From Pseudomonas sp. S37 (GTDB lineage: Bacteria > Pseudomonadota > Gammaproteobacteria > Pseudomonadales > Pseudomonadaceae): a DNA stretch of 64,000 nucleotides. This document shows, one piece after another, positions 36,864 to 45,267 of the stretch. A program made the position numbers and the translations under genes. Below the pieces are notes generated by a model, which saw only the letters and a program-made list of their open reading frames with translations, made no database searches and had not been told where the DNA came from. The number at the start of each line of letters is the position of its first letter. Within the stretch, counting starts at the first letter, position 1. The stretch covers positions 20,630-84,629 of the forward strand of contig NZ_JACVZC010000011.1 of assembly GCF_016658545.1 (NCBI RefSeq), read 5' to 3'.

Positions 36864-36892
36864 AAGCTGACTCGCGCTTGCGAGATGTAGCC

Positions 36893-37117
36893 TCAGGGCG
36901 AAATAGGGTCGCTGGCCGGGAATGTCTCATCCAGCGCATTGTCCACCGCGCGCTCACCCGGCTGCTCACCGCAATGGCAATCCTGCATCCGGCACGCCTC
37001 ACCGTGCCGGTGCCCACTGGCGCAGGCCTCGCAGCAATAAGCCTTGCCGTCACGCTGCAAGGCATTGGCGTCCACGGTGCAGGAACAATGTGCACAGGCA
37101 CAACGCTGCTCATTCAT
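36893..37117 (-). CDS. Bacterial metallothionein
   Basis: 74 residues with ten Cys (6, 8, 11, 13, 28, 29, 32, 42, 47, 49) and four nearby His (10, 36, 38, 48), in the CxCxxCxC..YCCxxC..CxxxxCHC arrangement of the BmtA/SmtA family, which binds Zn and Cd through Cys and His. A 24-residue Cys-free acidic tail follows, longer than in SmtA, as in Pseudomonas forms. ATG 37117 follows GAGGAG and overlaps the upstream gene's stop by 4 bp, so the two are translationally coupled. Confidence 0.88.
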   Translation of the reverse strand: MNEQRCACAHCSCTVDANALQRDGKAYCCEACASGHRHGEACRMQDCHCGEQPGERAVDNALDETFPASDPISP

Positions 37118-37578
37118 GGTTTGTTCTCCTCGTCATCGATCACATCATCGGTCCACGGCTCGCCGTCCAGCGGCGCGGAGCGGGCCAGTTCGGCTTCATC
37201 CAGGCCAATACCGCCGCCGATCTCATCGGCATCCACCTCGCGCAGGGCCTTGTCCACCGGGCCGCCGTTACCGCCCGGCTCATGCGGGTCGCGGGCGCCG
37301 GTTTCATCCAGCAGGGTGTCCGGGCTCAGGTCGTCGTAGGTGACGTTGTCCTCATGCAGGCTGTCGGTCAGCGCTTCACCACCCGTCATGCCGCTTTCGG
37401 CCACGCGCCGGGGCGGGAACTCCCGGGCGACTTCATCGGCCGGGCGCTCGTCACCCACCCGCCCCTCGCGCTCGTCCAGGCGCTCGTCGAAGTCCAGCTC
37501 ATGGACGCTGCCCATGCGGTCCTCGGTGTCGTCGATTTCGCTGGGGGTATACGGCTTCGGATCATCTGCTTGGGCCAT
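37114..37578 (-). CDS. Acidic, low-complexity protein coupled to metallothionein
   Basis: 154 residues, strongly acidic (about a quarter Asp+Glu), with no hydrophobic core, signal or Cys; probably intrinsically disordered. Repeated D/E-rich stretches (DERLDEREGRVGDERP, ADEIGGGIGLDEAEL) stand out. ATG 37578 follows GGAG. It ends in ATGA overlap with the metallothionein start, which implies linked expression; metal buffering or chaperoning is inference. No family recognised with confidence. Confidence 0.65.
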   Translation of the reverse strand: MAQADDPKPYTPSEIDDTEDRMGSVHELDFDERLDEREGRVGDERPADEVAREFPPRRVAESGMTGGEALTDSLHEDNVTYDDLSPDTLLDETGARDPHEPGGNGGPVDKALREVDADEIGGGIGLDEAELARSAPLDGEPWTDDVIDDEENKP

Positions 37579-37720
37579 GTGCGTTCTCCGTCAGTTGGCT
37601 TCATTCGGTCGACTGCACCGGCTTGCCGAAGATTCAGAGTTTTTGCTGGCGTGTTTTTTGAACTACCCGCTCGGCCGCCGCCTCCCACTTCTACAGACTG
37701 CGAATTGCCCGGAGCCCGCC

Positions 37721-40222
37721 ATGGCCAAGCCCCTGCAGGAATACGCGCGCAAACGTGACTTCAATGCCACGCCCGAGCCCAGCGGCAAACGCAGCCGAGG
37801 CAAGCAGGCCCACGCGCTGCAGTTCTGCATCCAGAAACATGACGCCAGCCACCTGCACTACGACTTCCGCCTGGAGCTCGACGGCACCCTGAAAAGCTGG
37901 GCAATCCCCAAAGGCCCGTCACTGGACCCCAAGGTGCGCCGGCTGGCCGTGCATGTGGAGGACCACCCGCTGGACTACGCCGATTTCGAAGGCCATATCC
38001 CCGAAGGCCATTACGGTGCCGGTGATGTCATCGTCTGGGATCGCGGCATCTGGGAGCCCGAAGGCGATGCCCGCCAGGCCTATGCCAAGGGCAAGCTGCG
38101 CTTTCGCCTGCAAGGTGAAAAGCTCAGTGGTGTGTGGAACCTGTTTCGTACCCACCTGGCCGGCAAGAAAGAGCAATGGATGCTGGTGAAGTCGCACGAT
38201 GGCCAGGCCCGTAGCGAAGCCGACTACAGCATTGTCGAGGCCCAGCCCGACAGCGTGCTCAGCGACCGCACCCTGGTGCCGCGCAAGCCCGCGGCGAAGC
38301 AGGCCGCCGCCACACCGCGCGCTAGCCGCAAGCGCGCCGGCAAAGCCCGCAAGGCGTCGTTGCCGGCACAGTTAGAGCCGCAGCTGGCCACGCTGGTGGA
38401 TTCTCCGCCCAGCGGCGACTGGCGCTACGAGGTCAAGTTCGACGGTTACCGCATCCTGGCCCGTATCGACGGCGACGACATTCGCCTGTTCACCCGCAAC
38501 GGCCACGACTGGAGCAGCAAGATGCCCCGCCAGGTCGCCGCCCTGCGCGCGCTGGGTATCGACTCGGCCTGGCTCGATGGCGAAATGGTGGTGGCCGACG
38601 CGAATGGCGCGGCAGACTTTCAGGCCCTGCAGAACGCCTTCGACACCGCCCATGACGAGCACATCACCTACTACCTGTTCGACCTGCCCTTCCTCGGTGG
38701 CCAGGACTTGCGCCAGCTGCAGCTGCAGGACCGACGTGAAACCCTGCAGCGCTTGCTTGAACACGATAAGTCGCAGGTGCTCAGGTATTCCGCCGACTTT
38801 GACCAGCCAGCCGAGTCCCTGCTCGACAGCGCCTGCCGTCTTCAGCTCGAAGGCCTGATCGGCAAACGTGCCGACAGCCCCTACAGCGGCCGGCGCAGCG
38901 CGGACTGGGTCAAGCTCAAGTGCAAGCAGCGCCAGGAATTCGTGATCGTCGGTTACACCGACCCCAAAGGCAGCCGCAGCGGCTTCGGCGCCCTGCTTCT
39001 GGCCCTGCACGACAACGACAGTGGCGAACTGCGATATGCCGGCAAGGTCGGCACCGGCTTCAGCACCACGACCCTGGCCAGCATCCACCAGCGGCTCAAG
39101 CCACTGCAAACCGCCAGCCCTGCCCTGGCCAGGCCACCTACCGGCGCCGAAGCCCGGGGTGTGCACTGGCTGAAACCCAGGTTGCTGGCCGAAGTCGCCT
39201 ATGCCCAGATGACCCGGGACGGCATTGTGCGCCACTCGGTGTTTCATGGCCTGCGCGATGACAAGGCGGCCACCGCCATCGACCTGGAGCGCGCCATGCC
39301 CGCCAAGACCGCGCAGCAACGCAAGCAGGCCAAGGCGCCTGATACCTTGGGCGAATTGCGCCTGACCCACCCCGACCGGGTGATCGACGCCAGCAGCGGC
39401 ACCACCAAGCGCGAGGTTGCCGAATATTACGCCGCCATCAGCCAGTGGCTGTTGCCCCAACTCAAGCATCGCCCGGTTGCGCTGGTACGTGCACCGGACG
39501 GGCTGGCGGGCGAGCTGTTCTTCCAGAAGAATGCCGGCCAGCTGCACATACCCAATGTGCTCAGCTACGACAAGGCCGAGGCCGGTCAGGCGGCAATGGT
39601 CATCAATCGCGCCGATACCCTGCTGGGCGCGGTGCAGATGAACATGCTCGAGCTGCACACCTGGAACGCCACCGACAAGGACTTCGACAAGCCCGACCGC
39701 TTTGTGCTCGACCTGGACCCGGACCCGGCGCTGCCGTGGAAGGCCATGCTGGAGGCCACTCAGCTGGCCTTGACCTTGCTGGATGAACTGGGCCTGAAGG
39801 TGTTTCTCAAGACCAGTGGCGGCAAGGGCATGCACTTGGTTGTGCCGCTGACCCGCCGCGCCGGTTGGGATGAGGTCAAGGATTTCAGCCACGCCATGGT
39901 CGATTACCTGGCCAGGCTGTTCCCTGACCGGCTCAGCGCTGTGTCCGGGCCCAAGAACCGGGTCGGGCGCATCTTCATCGACTACCTGCGCAATGGCAAA
40001 GGCGCAACCACCGCCTGTGCTTACTCGCTACGTGCCCGTGAAGGCCTGCCGGTGTCAGTGCCGATCTGGCGCGATGAGCTGCCGCAGCTCAAAGGTGCCA
40101 ACCAGTGGCACATCGGCAACCTTGGCGAGCGCCTGGCGCAGGTCGACGACCCCTGGGCCGACATGGGCAAGGTGCGCCAGTCGATCACTGCGCGCATGCG
40201 CAAGCAACTGGGGCTCGCCTAG
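37721..40222 (+). CDS. ligD: LigD, multifunctional NHEJ DNA ligase
   Basis: 833 residues in the Pseudomonas order: N-terminal 3'-phosphoesterase (about 1-190; HLHYDFRLE at 44-52), ATP-dependent ligase (about 210-520; nucleophile Lys239 in EVKFDGYR, EGLIGKR, DWVKLK) and C-terminal primase-polymerase (about 545-833; LDLDPDP at about 661-667, FLKTSGGKGMH). It repairs double-strand breaks with Ku by end processing, fill-in and sealing. ATG 37721 has CGGAG upstream; earlier in-frame codons overlap the divergent acidic gene. Ku is encoded about 3.2 kb downstream on the other strand. Confidence 0.93.
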   Translation: MAKPLQEYARKRDFNATPEPSGKRSRGKQAHALQFCIQKHDASHLHYDFRLELDGTLKSWAIPKGPSLDPKVRRLAVHVEDHPLDYADFEGHIPEGHYGAGDVIVWDRGIWEPEGDARQAYAKGKLRFRLQGEKLSGVWNLFRTHLAGKKEQWMLVKSHDGQARSEADYSIVEAQPDSVLSDRTLVPRKPAAKQAAATPRASRKRAGKARKASLPAQLEPQLATLVDSPPSGDWRYEVKFDGYRILARIDGDDIRLFTRNGHDWSSKMPRQVAALRALGIDSAWLDGEMVVADANGAADFQALQNAFDTAHDEHITYYLFDLPFLGGQDLRQLQLQDRRETLQRLLEHDKSQVLRYSADFDQPAESLLDSACRLQLEGLIGKRADSPYSGRRSADWVKLKCKQRQEFVIVGYTDPKGSRSGFGALLLALHDNDSGELRYAGKVGTGFSTTTLASIHQRLKPLQTASPALARPPTGAEARGVHWLKPRLLAEVAYAQMTRDGIVRHSVFHGLRDDKAATAIDLERAMPAKTAQQRKQAKAPDTLGELRLTHPDRVIDASSGTTKREVAEYYAAISQWLLPQLKHRPVALVRAPDGLAGELFFQKNAGQLHIPNVLSYDKAEAGQAAMVINRADTLLGAVQMNMLELHTWNATDKDFDKPDRFVLDLDPDPALPWKAMLEATQLALTLLDELGLKVFLKTSGGKGMHLVVPLTRRAGWDEVKDFSHAMVDYLARLFPDRLSAVSGPKNRVGRIFIDYLRNGKGATTACAYSLRAREGLPVSVPIWRDELPQLKGANQWHIGNLGERLAQVDDPWADMGKVRQSITARMRKQLGLA

Positions 40223-40247
40223 TGGACATGACCCGGGAGAACCGCCC

Positions 40248-41291
40248 ATGAGCATCGTTCAGGACTTCAACCTGACCACCTTTGACCGCCTGTTACGGGC
40301 CTTTGGCGAACGCCAGCAACCGTTGAACCTCGATACCCAGCTGCCGCAGCTGATCCAGGCGCTGCAAGCCGACCACCTCGACCTGCTGCCCTTGCCGGGG
40401 CAAGGCAACACCTTGCGCCGCTGGCAGACCTTGGCGCGTGTGGCCGGCTGCGACCTGGCTCTGGCCAAGTTGTACGAGGGCCATACCGACGCCTTGGCGA
40501 TACTCGCCGAATGCGGCGCTGCCCATTACGCCGCAGACGGCATCTGGGGCGTGTGGGCCGCCGAGCCGCCCGACGCCCGCACCCACATTACCGGGCGTGA
40601 GGGTAGCCAGGTGCGCCTGCACGGGCGCAAGGCCTGGTGCTCAGGTGCCCTGCAGATCGACAGGGCTTTGATCACCGCCTGGGATGAAGCCGAACAACCG
40701 CAACTGGTGGCCATTGAACTGTCTGACCCGAGCCAGGGTTTGAACATCGAACACTGGCAGGCCGTTGGCATGGCCACCACTGCCAGTGTCGACGTGGCGT
40801 TCAATGACACCCCAGGCACGCTGATCGGCAAACCCGGCCAGTACCTCGCTCGCCCGGGTTTCTGGCAAGGCGGTGCCGGCATTGCCGCCTGTTGGTACGG
40901 TGCGGCCGAGGCGCTGGCGGACTACCTGCGCGAGCACTGCCGCAAACCGCGCCCCGACCCCCACGCCGATGCCCACCTGGGGGCGGTGGATGCTGCCTTG
41001 TATGGGGCGCGCGCAGCCCTGCGTGAATGCGCCGCCTGGATCGACCGGCAGCCCGGGCTGGACGCCAGTTTCGAGGTGCGCCGCACCCGTGCCCAGGTAG
41101 AACAGGCCGTGGAGCAGGTCATCAACCACGTCGGCCGTGCCCTGGGCGCCACGCCGTTCTGCCGCAGCAGCCATTTTGCCCGGCTGAGCGCAGACCTGCC
41201 GGTATTCCTGCGCCAGAGCCATGCCGAGCGTGACCTGGCGGTGCTGGGCCAGCAGTTGGCCCAGGTGCCGGCCGGAGCGTGGCAGCTATGA
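40248..41291 (+). CDS. Acyl-CoA dehydrogenase-like flavoprotein
   Basis: 347 residues, short for the family. The recognisable FAD/substrate region is GVWAAEPPDARTHITGREG then RKAWCSGALQIDRALI, and a helical C-terminal domain (ACWYGAAEALADYLREH; RRTRAQVEQAVEQV). I cannot place the usual catalytic Glu, so it may act as an oxidase or oxygenase-like member or be diverged. ATG 40248 lies 25 bp after ligD with GGGAG upstream; the stop overlaps the next start (ATGA). It heads a tightly coupled four-gene set. Confidence 0.7.
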   Translation: MSIVQDFNLTTFDRLLRAFGERQQPLNLDTQLPQLIQALQADHLDLLPLPGQGNTLRRWQTLARVAGCDLALAKLYEGHTDALAILAECGAAHYAADGIWGVWAAEPPDARTHITGREGSQVRLHGRKAWCSGALQIDRALITAWDEAEQPQLVAIELSDPSQGLNIEHWQAVGMATTASVDVAFNDTPGTLIGKPGQYLARPGFWQGGAGIAACWYGAAEALADYLREHCRKPRPDPHADAHLGAVDAALYGARAALRECAAWIDRQPGLDASFEVRRTRAQVEQAVEQVINHVGRALGATPFCRSSHFARLSADLPVFLRQSHAERDLAVLGQQLAQVPAGAWQL

Positions 41292-42043
41292 CCACCAACC
41301 TGATCCAGTCCGCCAGCGGTACGCCCTGGGCCGCCTGGCAGCAGGCCGCACACCTGGCACGCGCCACCTGGCTTGATCCACGCCAGCTATGCCCACCGGG
41401 CCGCCGCCTGGTCTTGATCGCACCGCACCCGGATGACGAGATCCTCATGGCCGGGGGCCTGCTGTCTGGCTTCAAGGGGCGTGAGGACGAGCTGGTGCTG
41501 GTTTCTGCCACCGACGGCGAAGGCAGCCACCCCGGTTCCCGGCACTGGAGCGAGCATCGCCTGCGTCGCCAGCGGCCCCTGGAGAGCCGCCAGGCCATCA
41601 AGCAGCTGGGTCTGGACCCCAACCGGCTGGACTGGCGCCGCCTGCATCTGAAGGACGGCCAGCTGCCGCGTGAAGAAGCCTTTCTGGTTAGCCACCTCAC
41701 CCAGCTACTGCGCCCTGACGATCTGCTGATGGCCACTTGGCGCGGCGATGGCCATTGCGACCACGAAGCGGTCGGGCGTGCTGCCGCACACGCCGCGCAG
41801 GCCCGCCAGGTGCAGTTGGCCGAAGTGCCGGTCTGGGCCTGGCACTGGGCGCAGCCCGACGACCCTCGCCTACCCTGGCCCCGCGCGCACCGGCTGCAGC
41901 TGGATGAGCCCCGCGTGGCGGACAAGCGCAAGGCATTGTCCGCACATGCCAGCCAGCTTGAAGCGGACGATGACAAACCGCCCGTATTGCCGCCGAACCT
42001 GCTGGATTGCCTGCTGCAACCGTTCGAACTGGTGTTTCTGTGA
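41288..42043 (+). CDS. PIG-L/LmbE family deacetylase
   Basis: 251 residues. Zinc motif HPDDE (47-51) and GDGHCDHEA with His156 and His159 are the family signature. Relatives remove acetyl groups from N-acetylglucosaminyl compounds (PIG-L, MshB, BshB) or other amides. ATG 41288 overlaps the preceding stop. Its neighbours, an N-methyltransferase-like and a glycosyltransferase gene, suggest an amino-sugar substrate. The zinc ligands are all present. Confidence 0.8.
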   Translation: MTTNLIQSASGTPWAAWQQAAHLARATWLDPRQLCPPGRRLVLIAPHPDDEILMAGGLLSGFKGREDELVLVSATDGEGSHPGSRHWSEHRLRRQRPLESRQAIKQLGLDPNRLDWRRLHLKDGQLPREEAFLVSHLTQLLRPDDLLMATWRGDGHCDHEAVGRAAAHAAQARQVQLAEVPVWAWHWAQPDDPRLPWPRAHRLQLDEPRVADKRKALSAHASQLEADDDKPPVLPPNLLDCLLQPFELVFL

Positions 42044-42054
42044 ATGGAGTTGTC

Positions 42055-42654
42055 ATGAGCCTCAGCCCGCAGTATTTCGCCGACCTGTACGCCACCAGTG
42101 AAGACCCTTGGGCGTTCCGTACGCGCTGGTACGAGAAGCGCAAGCGCGAGCTGGTCATGGCCAGCCTGCCGCGTCAGTGCTATCAACGCGTGTTCGAGCC
42201 GGCCTGCGCCAATGGCGAGCTCAGCGCATTGCTGGCCGAACGCTGCGCAGAGCTGCTGTGCCAGGACCTCGACCCGAGTGCCGTGAACCTGGCCCGCGAG
42301 CGCCTGGCTGAAGTAACCAATGCCTCTGTCGAGCTGGCCCGGCTGCCGGCGGATTGGCCTGGCGGGCGCTTCGACCTGATCGTGCTCAGTGAGGTGGGTT
42401 ACTACCTCGACCCTACCGACTGGCTGCAGGTGATCGAGCAATCGGTGGCCAGCCTGACCTATGACGGTGGGCTGCTGGCCTGTCACTGGAAGCACCCCAT
42501 CGCCGGCTGCCCGCAGGATGGGCGCGAAGTGCACCGCATGCTGGCCCGGCACTTGCCGCTGTATCGGCAGTTCCAGCATGACGAGGCGGACTTCGTGCTG
42601 GAGTACTGGTCCTGCCAGCCCAGCGTGGTCGACCTCGACGAGACCTGCCCATGA
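42055..42654 (+). CDS. NodS-like SAM-dependent methyltransferase
   Basis: 199 residues with the N-terminal SPQYFADLYATSEDPWAFRTRWYEKRK block and central FDLIVLSEVGYYL typical of the NodS/class I group. The SAM loop is the variant EPACANGELSALLA. NodS N-methylates the deacetylated end of chitooligosaccharides; here a deacetylase gene precedes it directly, which suggests N-methylation of a freed amine. ATG 42055 follows ATGGAGT; the stop overlaps the glycosyltransferase start by 4 bp. Confidence 0.75.
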   Translation: MSLSPQYFADLYATSEDPWAFRTRWYEKRKRELVMASLPRQCYQRVFEPACANGELSALLAERCAELLCQDLDPSAVNLARERLAEVTNASVELARLPADWPGGRFDLIVLSEVGYYLDPTDWLQVIEQSVASLTYDGGLLACHWKHPIAGCPQDGREVHRMLARHLPLYRQFQHDEADFVLEYWSCQPSVVDLDETCP

Positions 42655-43310
42655 TTGCCGTGGTCATTCCGGCGCACAATGAGGCCCGCCGCCTGGGCCG
42701 CTGCCTTCGGGCGGTGCTGATTGCCGCGCTGCAGGCGCAGCAATCGGGGTATCGGGTGGAAGTGCTGGTGGTACTGGACCGCTGCAGTGACAGTAGCGCG
42801 GCAGTGGCGCGGCGTTTTGGTGTGCACGTGCTGGAGGTGGATGCCGGTAGTGTCGGCATGGCGCGCCGGGTCGGGGCGGCTTACATGGTCGAACGTGGTG
42901 CACGGTGGCTGGCATGTACTGACGCCGACAGCCGGGTGCCCGGGCACTGGCTGTTGTCGCAATTGGCCTGCAGCGCCGAAGTCGTGTGCGGCACGGTGCA
43001 TGTCGAATACTGGCAACCGTGGCACACCGCAGCCCTGCGCCAGCTGTACCAAAGCCGCTATGAAGCGCGCGAGGGCCACCGGCATGTGCACGGCGCCAAC
43101 CTGGGCGTTTGTGCCGCTGCCTATGAACGGGTGGGCGGCTTCCAGCCGTTGGCGGCGCATGAAGATGTGCAACTGGTCAACGACCTGCAGGCCAGTGGCG
43201 CACAGATCGTCTGGACCGCCAGGCACAGCGTGGCCACCAGCAGCCGGCGCGACAGTCGGGCTCCGGAAGGGTTTGGTGATTATCTCGAAGGATTGCAGGC
43301 TCACATTTAA
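42651..43310 (+). CDS. Family 2 (GT-A) glycosyltransferase
   Basis: 219 residues with GT-A landmarks: VVIPAHNEARRLGRCL at the start, ACTDADSRVP with the DxD metal site at 91-93, HGANLGVCAAAYERVGGF and the AAHEDVQLV acidic motif. It has no membrane helix, so it is a soluble or peripheral enzyme. It would transfer a sugar to a product of the operon. ATG overlaps the preceding stop. Last gene before a REP pair that separates it from convergent ku. Confidence 0.8.
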   Translation: MIAVVIPAHNEARRLGRCLRAVLIAALQAQQSGYRVEVLVVLDRCSDSSAAVARRFGVHVLEVDAGSVGMARRVGAAYMVERGARWLACTDADSRVPGHWLLSQLACSAEVVCGTVHVEYWQPWHTAALRQLYQSRYEAREGHRHVHGANLGVCAAAYERVGGFQPLAAHEDVQLVNDLQASGAQIVWTARHSVATSSRRDSRAPEGFGDYLEGLQAHI

Positions 43311-43327
43311 TGTGAGGTCACACCGGC

Positions 43328-43452
43328 CTTTGTAGGAGCGGCCTTGCGTCGCGATCGGGCTGCGCAGCAGCCCCGGGATTTCAGCGCAGACGCATAAATT
43401 GCCGGGGCTGCCTTGCAGCCCGATCGCGACGCAAGGCCGCTCCTACAAAGGG
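43328..43452. repeat. Inverted pair of CGTCGCGATCGGGC-class REP elements
   Basis: TTTGTAGGAGCGGCCTTGCG and its inverse at 43431-43450 bracket CGATCGGGCTGCGCAGCAGCCCC and CGGGGCTGCCTTGCAGCCCGATCG. The arms could pair over more than 40 bases, between the convergent glycosyltransferase and ku genes. Confidence 0.85.
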
Positions 43453-43471
43453 CTGCGTGAGGCCTAAGTGA

Positions 43472-44293
43472 TCATGAAGCCTTGCGCGCCTTCTTCACCG
43501 GCTTTTTGCCCGCCAAACTGCGCTTGAGCAGTTCGGTAAGGTCGAGAATGTCCGCACCTTTGTCCGAACCTGCGGCTTCGCCCTTGTCCACCGTCTCGAT
43601 CTTGCCCTTGCTGGCCTTTTCTTCCACCAGGTCCATGATGGTCTGGCGGAAGGCGTCGTGATACTCCCCGGGTGTCCATGGCCCGCTCATGTCCTCCACC
43701 AGCCGCTTGGCCATGTCCAGCTCACGCTTCTCGACCTTGCTGTCGGTCACGCTGCTGTCCAGCTCCAGCGACTCCAGCCCGCGCACTTCTTCCGGCCAGC
43801 GCAAGGTGATCATCACCAGTGCATCCTCCAGCGGGCGCAGCAGCGCCAGGTGCTGACGGGTGTGCAGCACCACCGTGGCCAGTGCCACCTTGCCGGTTTT
43901 CTCCAGTGTTTCGCGCAGCAAGGCATACACCTTGCCACCGCGCCGGTCCGGGGTCAGGTAGTACGGCGTGTCGAAATGCTGCAGCGGGATTTCGCCCGCT
44001 TCGACAAAGGAAAAGATATCGATCGTCTGGGTGGCCTCGGGCCGGGCCTTGCGGATCTCATCTTCGCTGATCACCACATAGCGGCCCTTTTCGTACTCCA
44101 CGCCCTTGACGATGTTGTCCTTGTCGATTTCCTTGCCGGTGACCTTGTTTACCCGCTTGTAGCCAACTGGTTCCATGCTGCGCTTGTCGAGCCAGTCGAA
44201 ATCCACCCGCTCGGTGCGTACCGCAGTGTTGAGGGCGACGGGGATGTGCACGAGACCGAAACTGATGGCGCCTTTCCAGATTGCCCTAGCCAT
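43472..44293 (-). CDS. ku: Ku, NHEJ DNA end-binding protein
   Basis: 273 residues, normal for bacterial Ku. N-terminus ARAIWKGAISFGLVHIPV, core HFDTPYYLTPDRRGGKVYALLRE, and a Lys-rich C-terminal tail (LAGKKPVKKARKAS) that in relatives binds DNA and recruits LigD. The homodimer threads onto double-strand breaks. ATG 44293 follows GGGAG; upstream in-frame codons to 44374 have no site. It is convergent with the ligD operon. Confidence 0.93.
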   Translation of the reverse strand: MARAIWKGAISFGLVHIPVALNTAVRTERVDFDWLDKRSMEPVGYKRVNKVTGKEIDKDNIVKGVEYEKGRYVVISEDEIRKARPEATQTIDIFSFVEAGEIPLQHFDTPYYLTPDRRGGKVYALLRETLEKTGKVALATVVLHTRQHLALLRPLEDALVMITLRWPEEVRGLESLELDSSVTDSKVEKRELDMAKRLVEDMSGPWTPGEYHDAFRQTIMDLVEEKASKGKIETVDKGEAAGSDKGADILDLTELLKRSLAGKKPVKKARKAS

Positions 44294-44385
44294 GACGCTG
44301 CTCCCAGATTGCCTGCCGGTACCTGAAGTGACTGCGCCAGGTGGCGAAGGTTTAGCTGACCTGCCCTGCGGCAACGGGTGTCGCG

Positions 44386-44586
44386 GCCTTCGCGGGTAAA
44401 CCCGCTCCCACAGGTTCAGCGCTGCCTTCCAGATCTACACATGCCCAGTGGATCTACACATGCCCAGTGGATCTGCACATTCCTTGTGGACTGCATATTG
44501 CCTGTGGATCTGCACATTCCTTGTGGACTGCATACTCCCTGTGGATCTGCACATTCCTTGTGGGAGCGGGTTTACCCGCGAAGGCC
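44386..44586. repeat. REP-flanked tandem repeat array, seven units of 18-19 bp
   Basis: Seven head-to-tail units of GATCTGCACATTCCTTGTG type fill 44432-44562 (starts 44432, 44451, 44470, 44489, 44507, 44526, 44544). Two early units are GATCTACACATGCCCAGTG, and 18-bp GACTGCAT variants alternate with 19-bp units. A REP faces inward at 44386-44414, and the last unit runs directly into an opposite REP (44559-44586). No spacers, so not CRISPR. Confidence 0.85.
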
Positions 44587-44623
44587 TCACTACGGTTTCA
44601 AGGAATACCGCTACCGGTCACCA

Positions 44624-45211
44624 TCAAACCTGGCTGAACAGCACCCGCTTGAACGCTTCGGCCGCCAGATGCACCTGCACCGCCCAATCCCCCGCCGCAT
44701 CACTGTCGGCGTCATCGGAAATGTACTTGAGGCACACGAACGGAATACCTTCGGCGCGGGCGATCAGCGCCAGCACGTAGGCTTCCATATCGACCACGTC
44801 ATAGGGCGCGTCGCCGTGGTTGATCTCAAAGCTGTCGCCGCTGCCGCAGGTTTCCACGGCCAGGCCGGGGATCACCGCCCCGTGCTGCAGCACCACCGGG
44901 ATATCCGACAATGGGGTTTCGTAGCGGGCAAAGCCCAGTGGAGTCACGTCCATGTCGCGCTGGACGAAGCGGTTGCAGCACACCACAGCACCTTTGCCAT
45001 GCCGCTGGCTACCGGCCGAGCCAAGGTTCACGATCAGCCTTGGCCGGTGCGTGGCGATGGCCTTGGTCAGGGCAATCGCCGCATTGACCTTGCCAATGCC
45101 GGTGAACACGGTATTCACCTCGGTAAAGACATCGCCCGCTTCGGCCTCGAGGGCGAAAACGAACAGGGTGTCATCCAGGGAAATCTCGGGGAATTGCTTG
45201 ATCAGCATCAT
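44624..45211 (-). CDS. 5'-methylthioadenosine/SAH nucleosidase-like protein
   Basis: 195 residues of the purine nucleoside phosphorylase/MTAN fold: FVFALEAEAGD start, TGIGKVNAA, NLGSAGSQ and VDMEAYVLAL (the nucleoside-binding Met-Glu), ending KYISDDADSDA with the catalytic Asp. It would cleave methylthioadenosine or S-adenosylhomocysteine. It is shorter than MtnN (about 230) and so may be a relative. The start is ATG 45211 (double Met), with no strong site. It follows YbdK by 56 bp, and SAH removal would serve the methyltransferase in the same operon. Confidence 0.75.
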   Translation of the reverse strand: MMLIKQFPEISLDDTLFVFALEAEAGDVFTEVNTVFTGIGKVNAAIALTKAIATHRPRLIVNLGSAGSQRHGKGAVVCCNRFVQRDMDVTPLGFARYETPLSDIPVVLQHGAVIPGLAVETCGSGDSFEINHGDAPYDVVDMEAYVLALIARAEGIPFVCLKYISDDADSDAAGDWAVQVHLAAEAFKRVLFSQV

Positions 45212-45267
45212 GGAGCAGGTGTTTCCGAATGGCTGCAAGGGGCGCGGCCATTGTCGGTCAACCCCGG

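Noticed and set aside
44432..44562. Possible CRISPR array
   Set aside because: Units abut head to tail with no spacers and no cas genes; a simple tandem repeat.
44432..44562. DnaA box cluster / replication origin
   Set aside because: TGTGGAT lacks the following AA of TGTGGATAA in every unit, and there are no dnaA or oriC neighbours.
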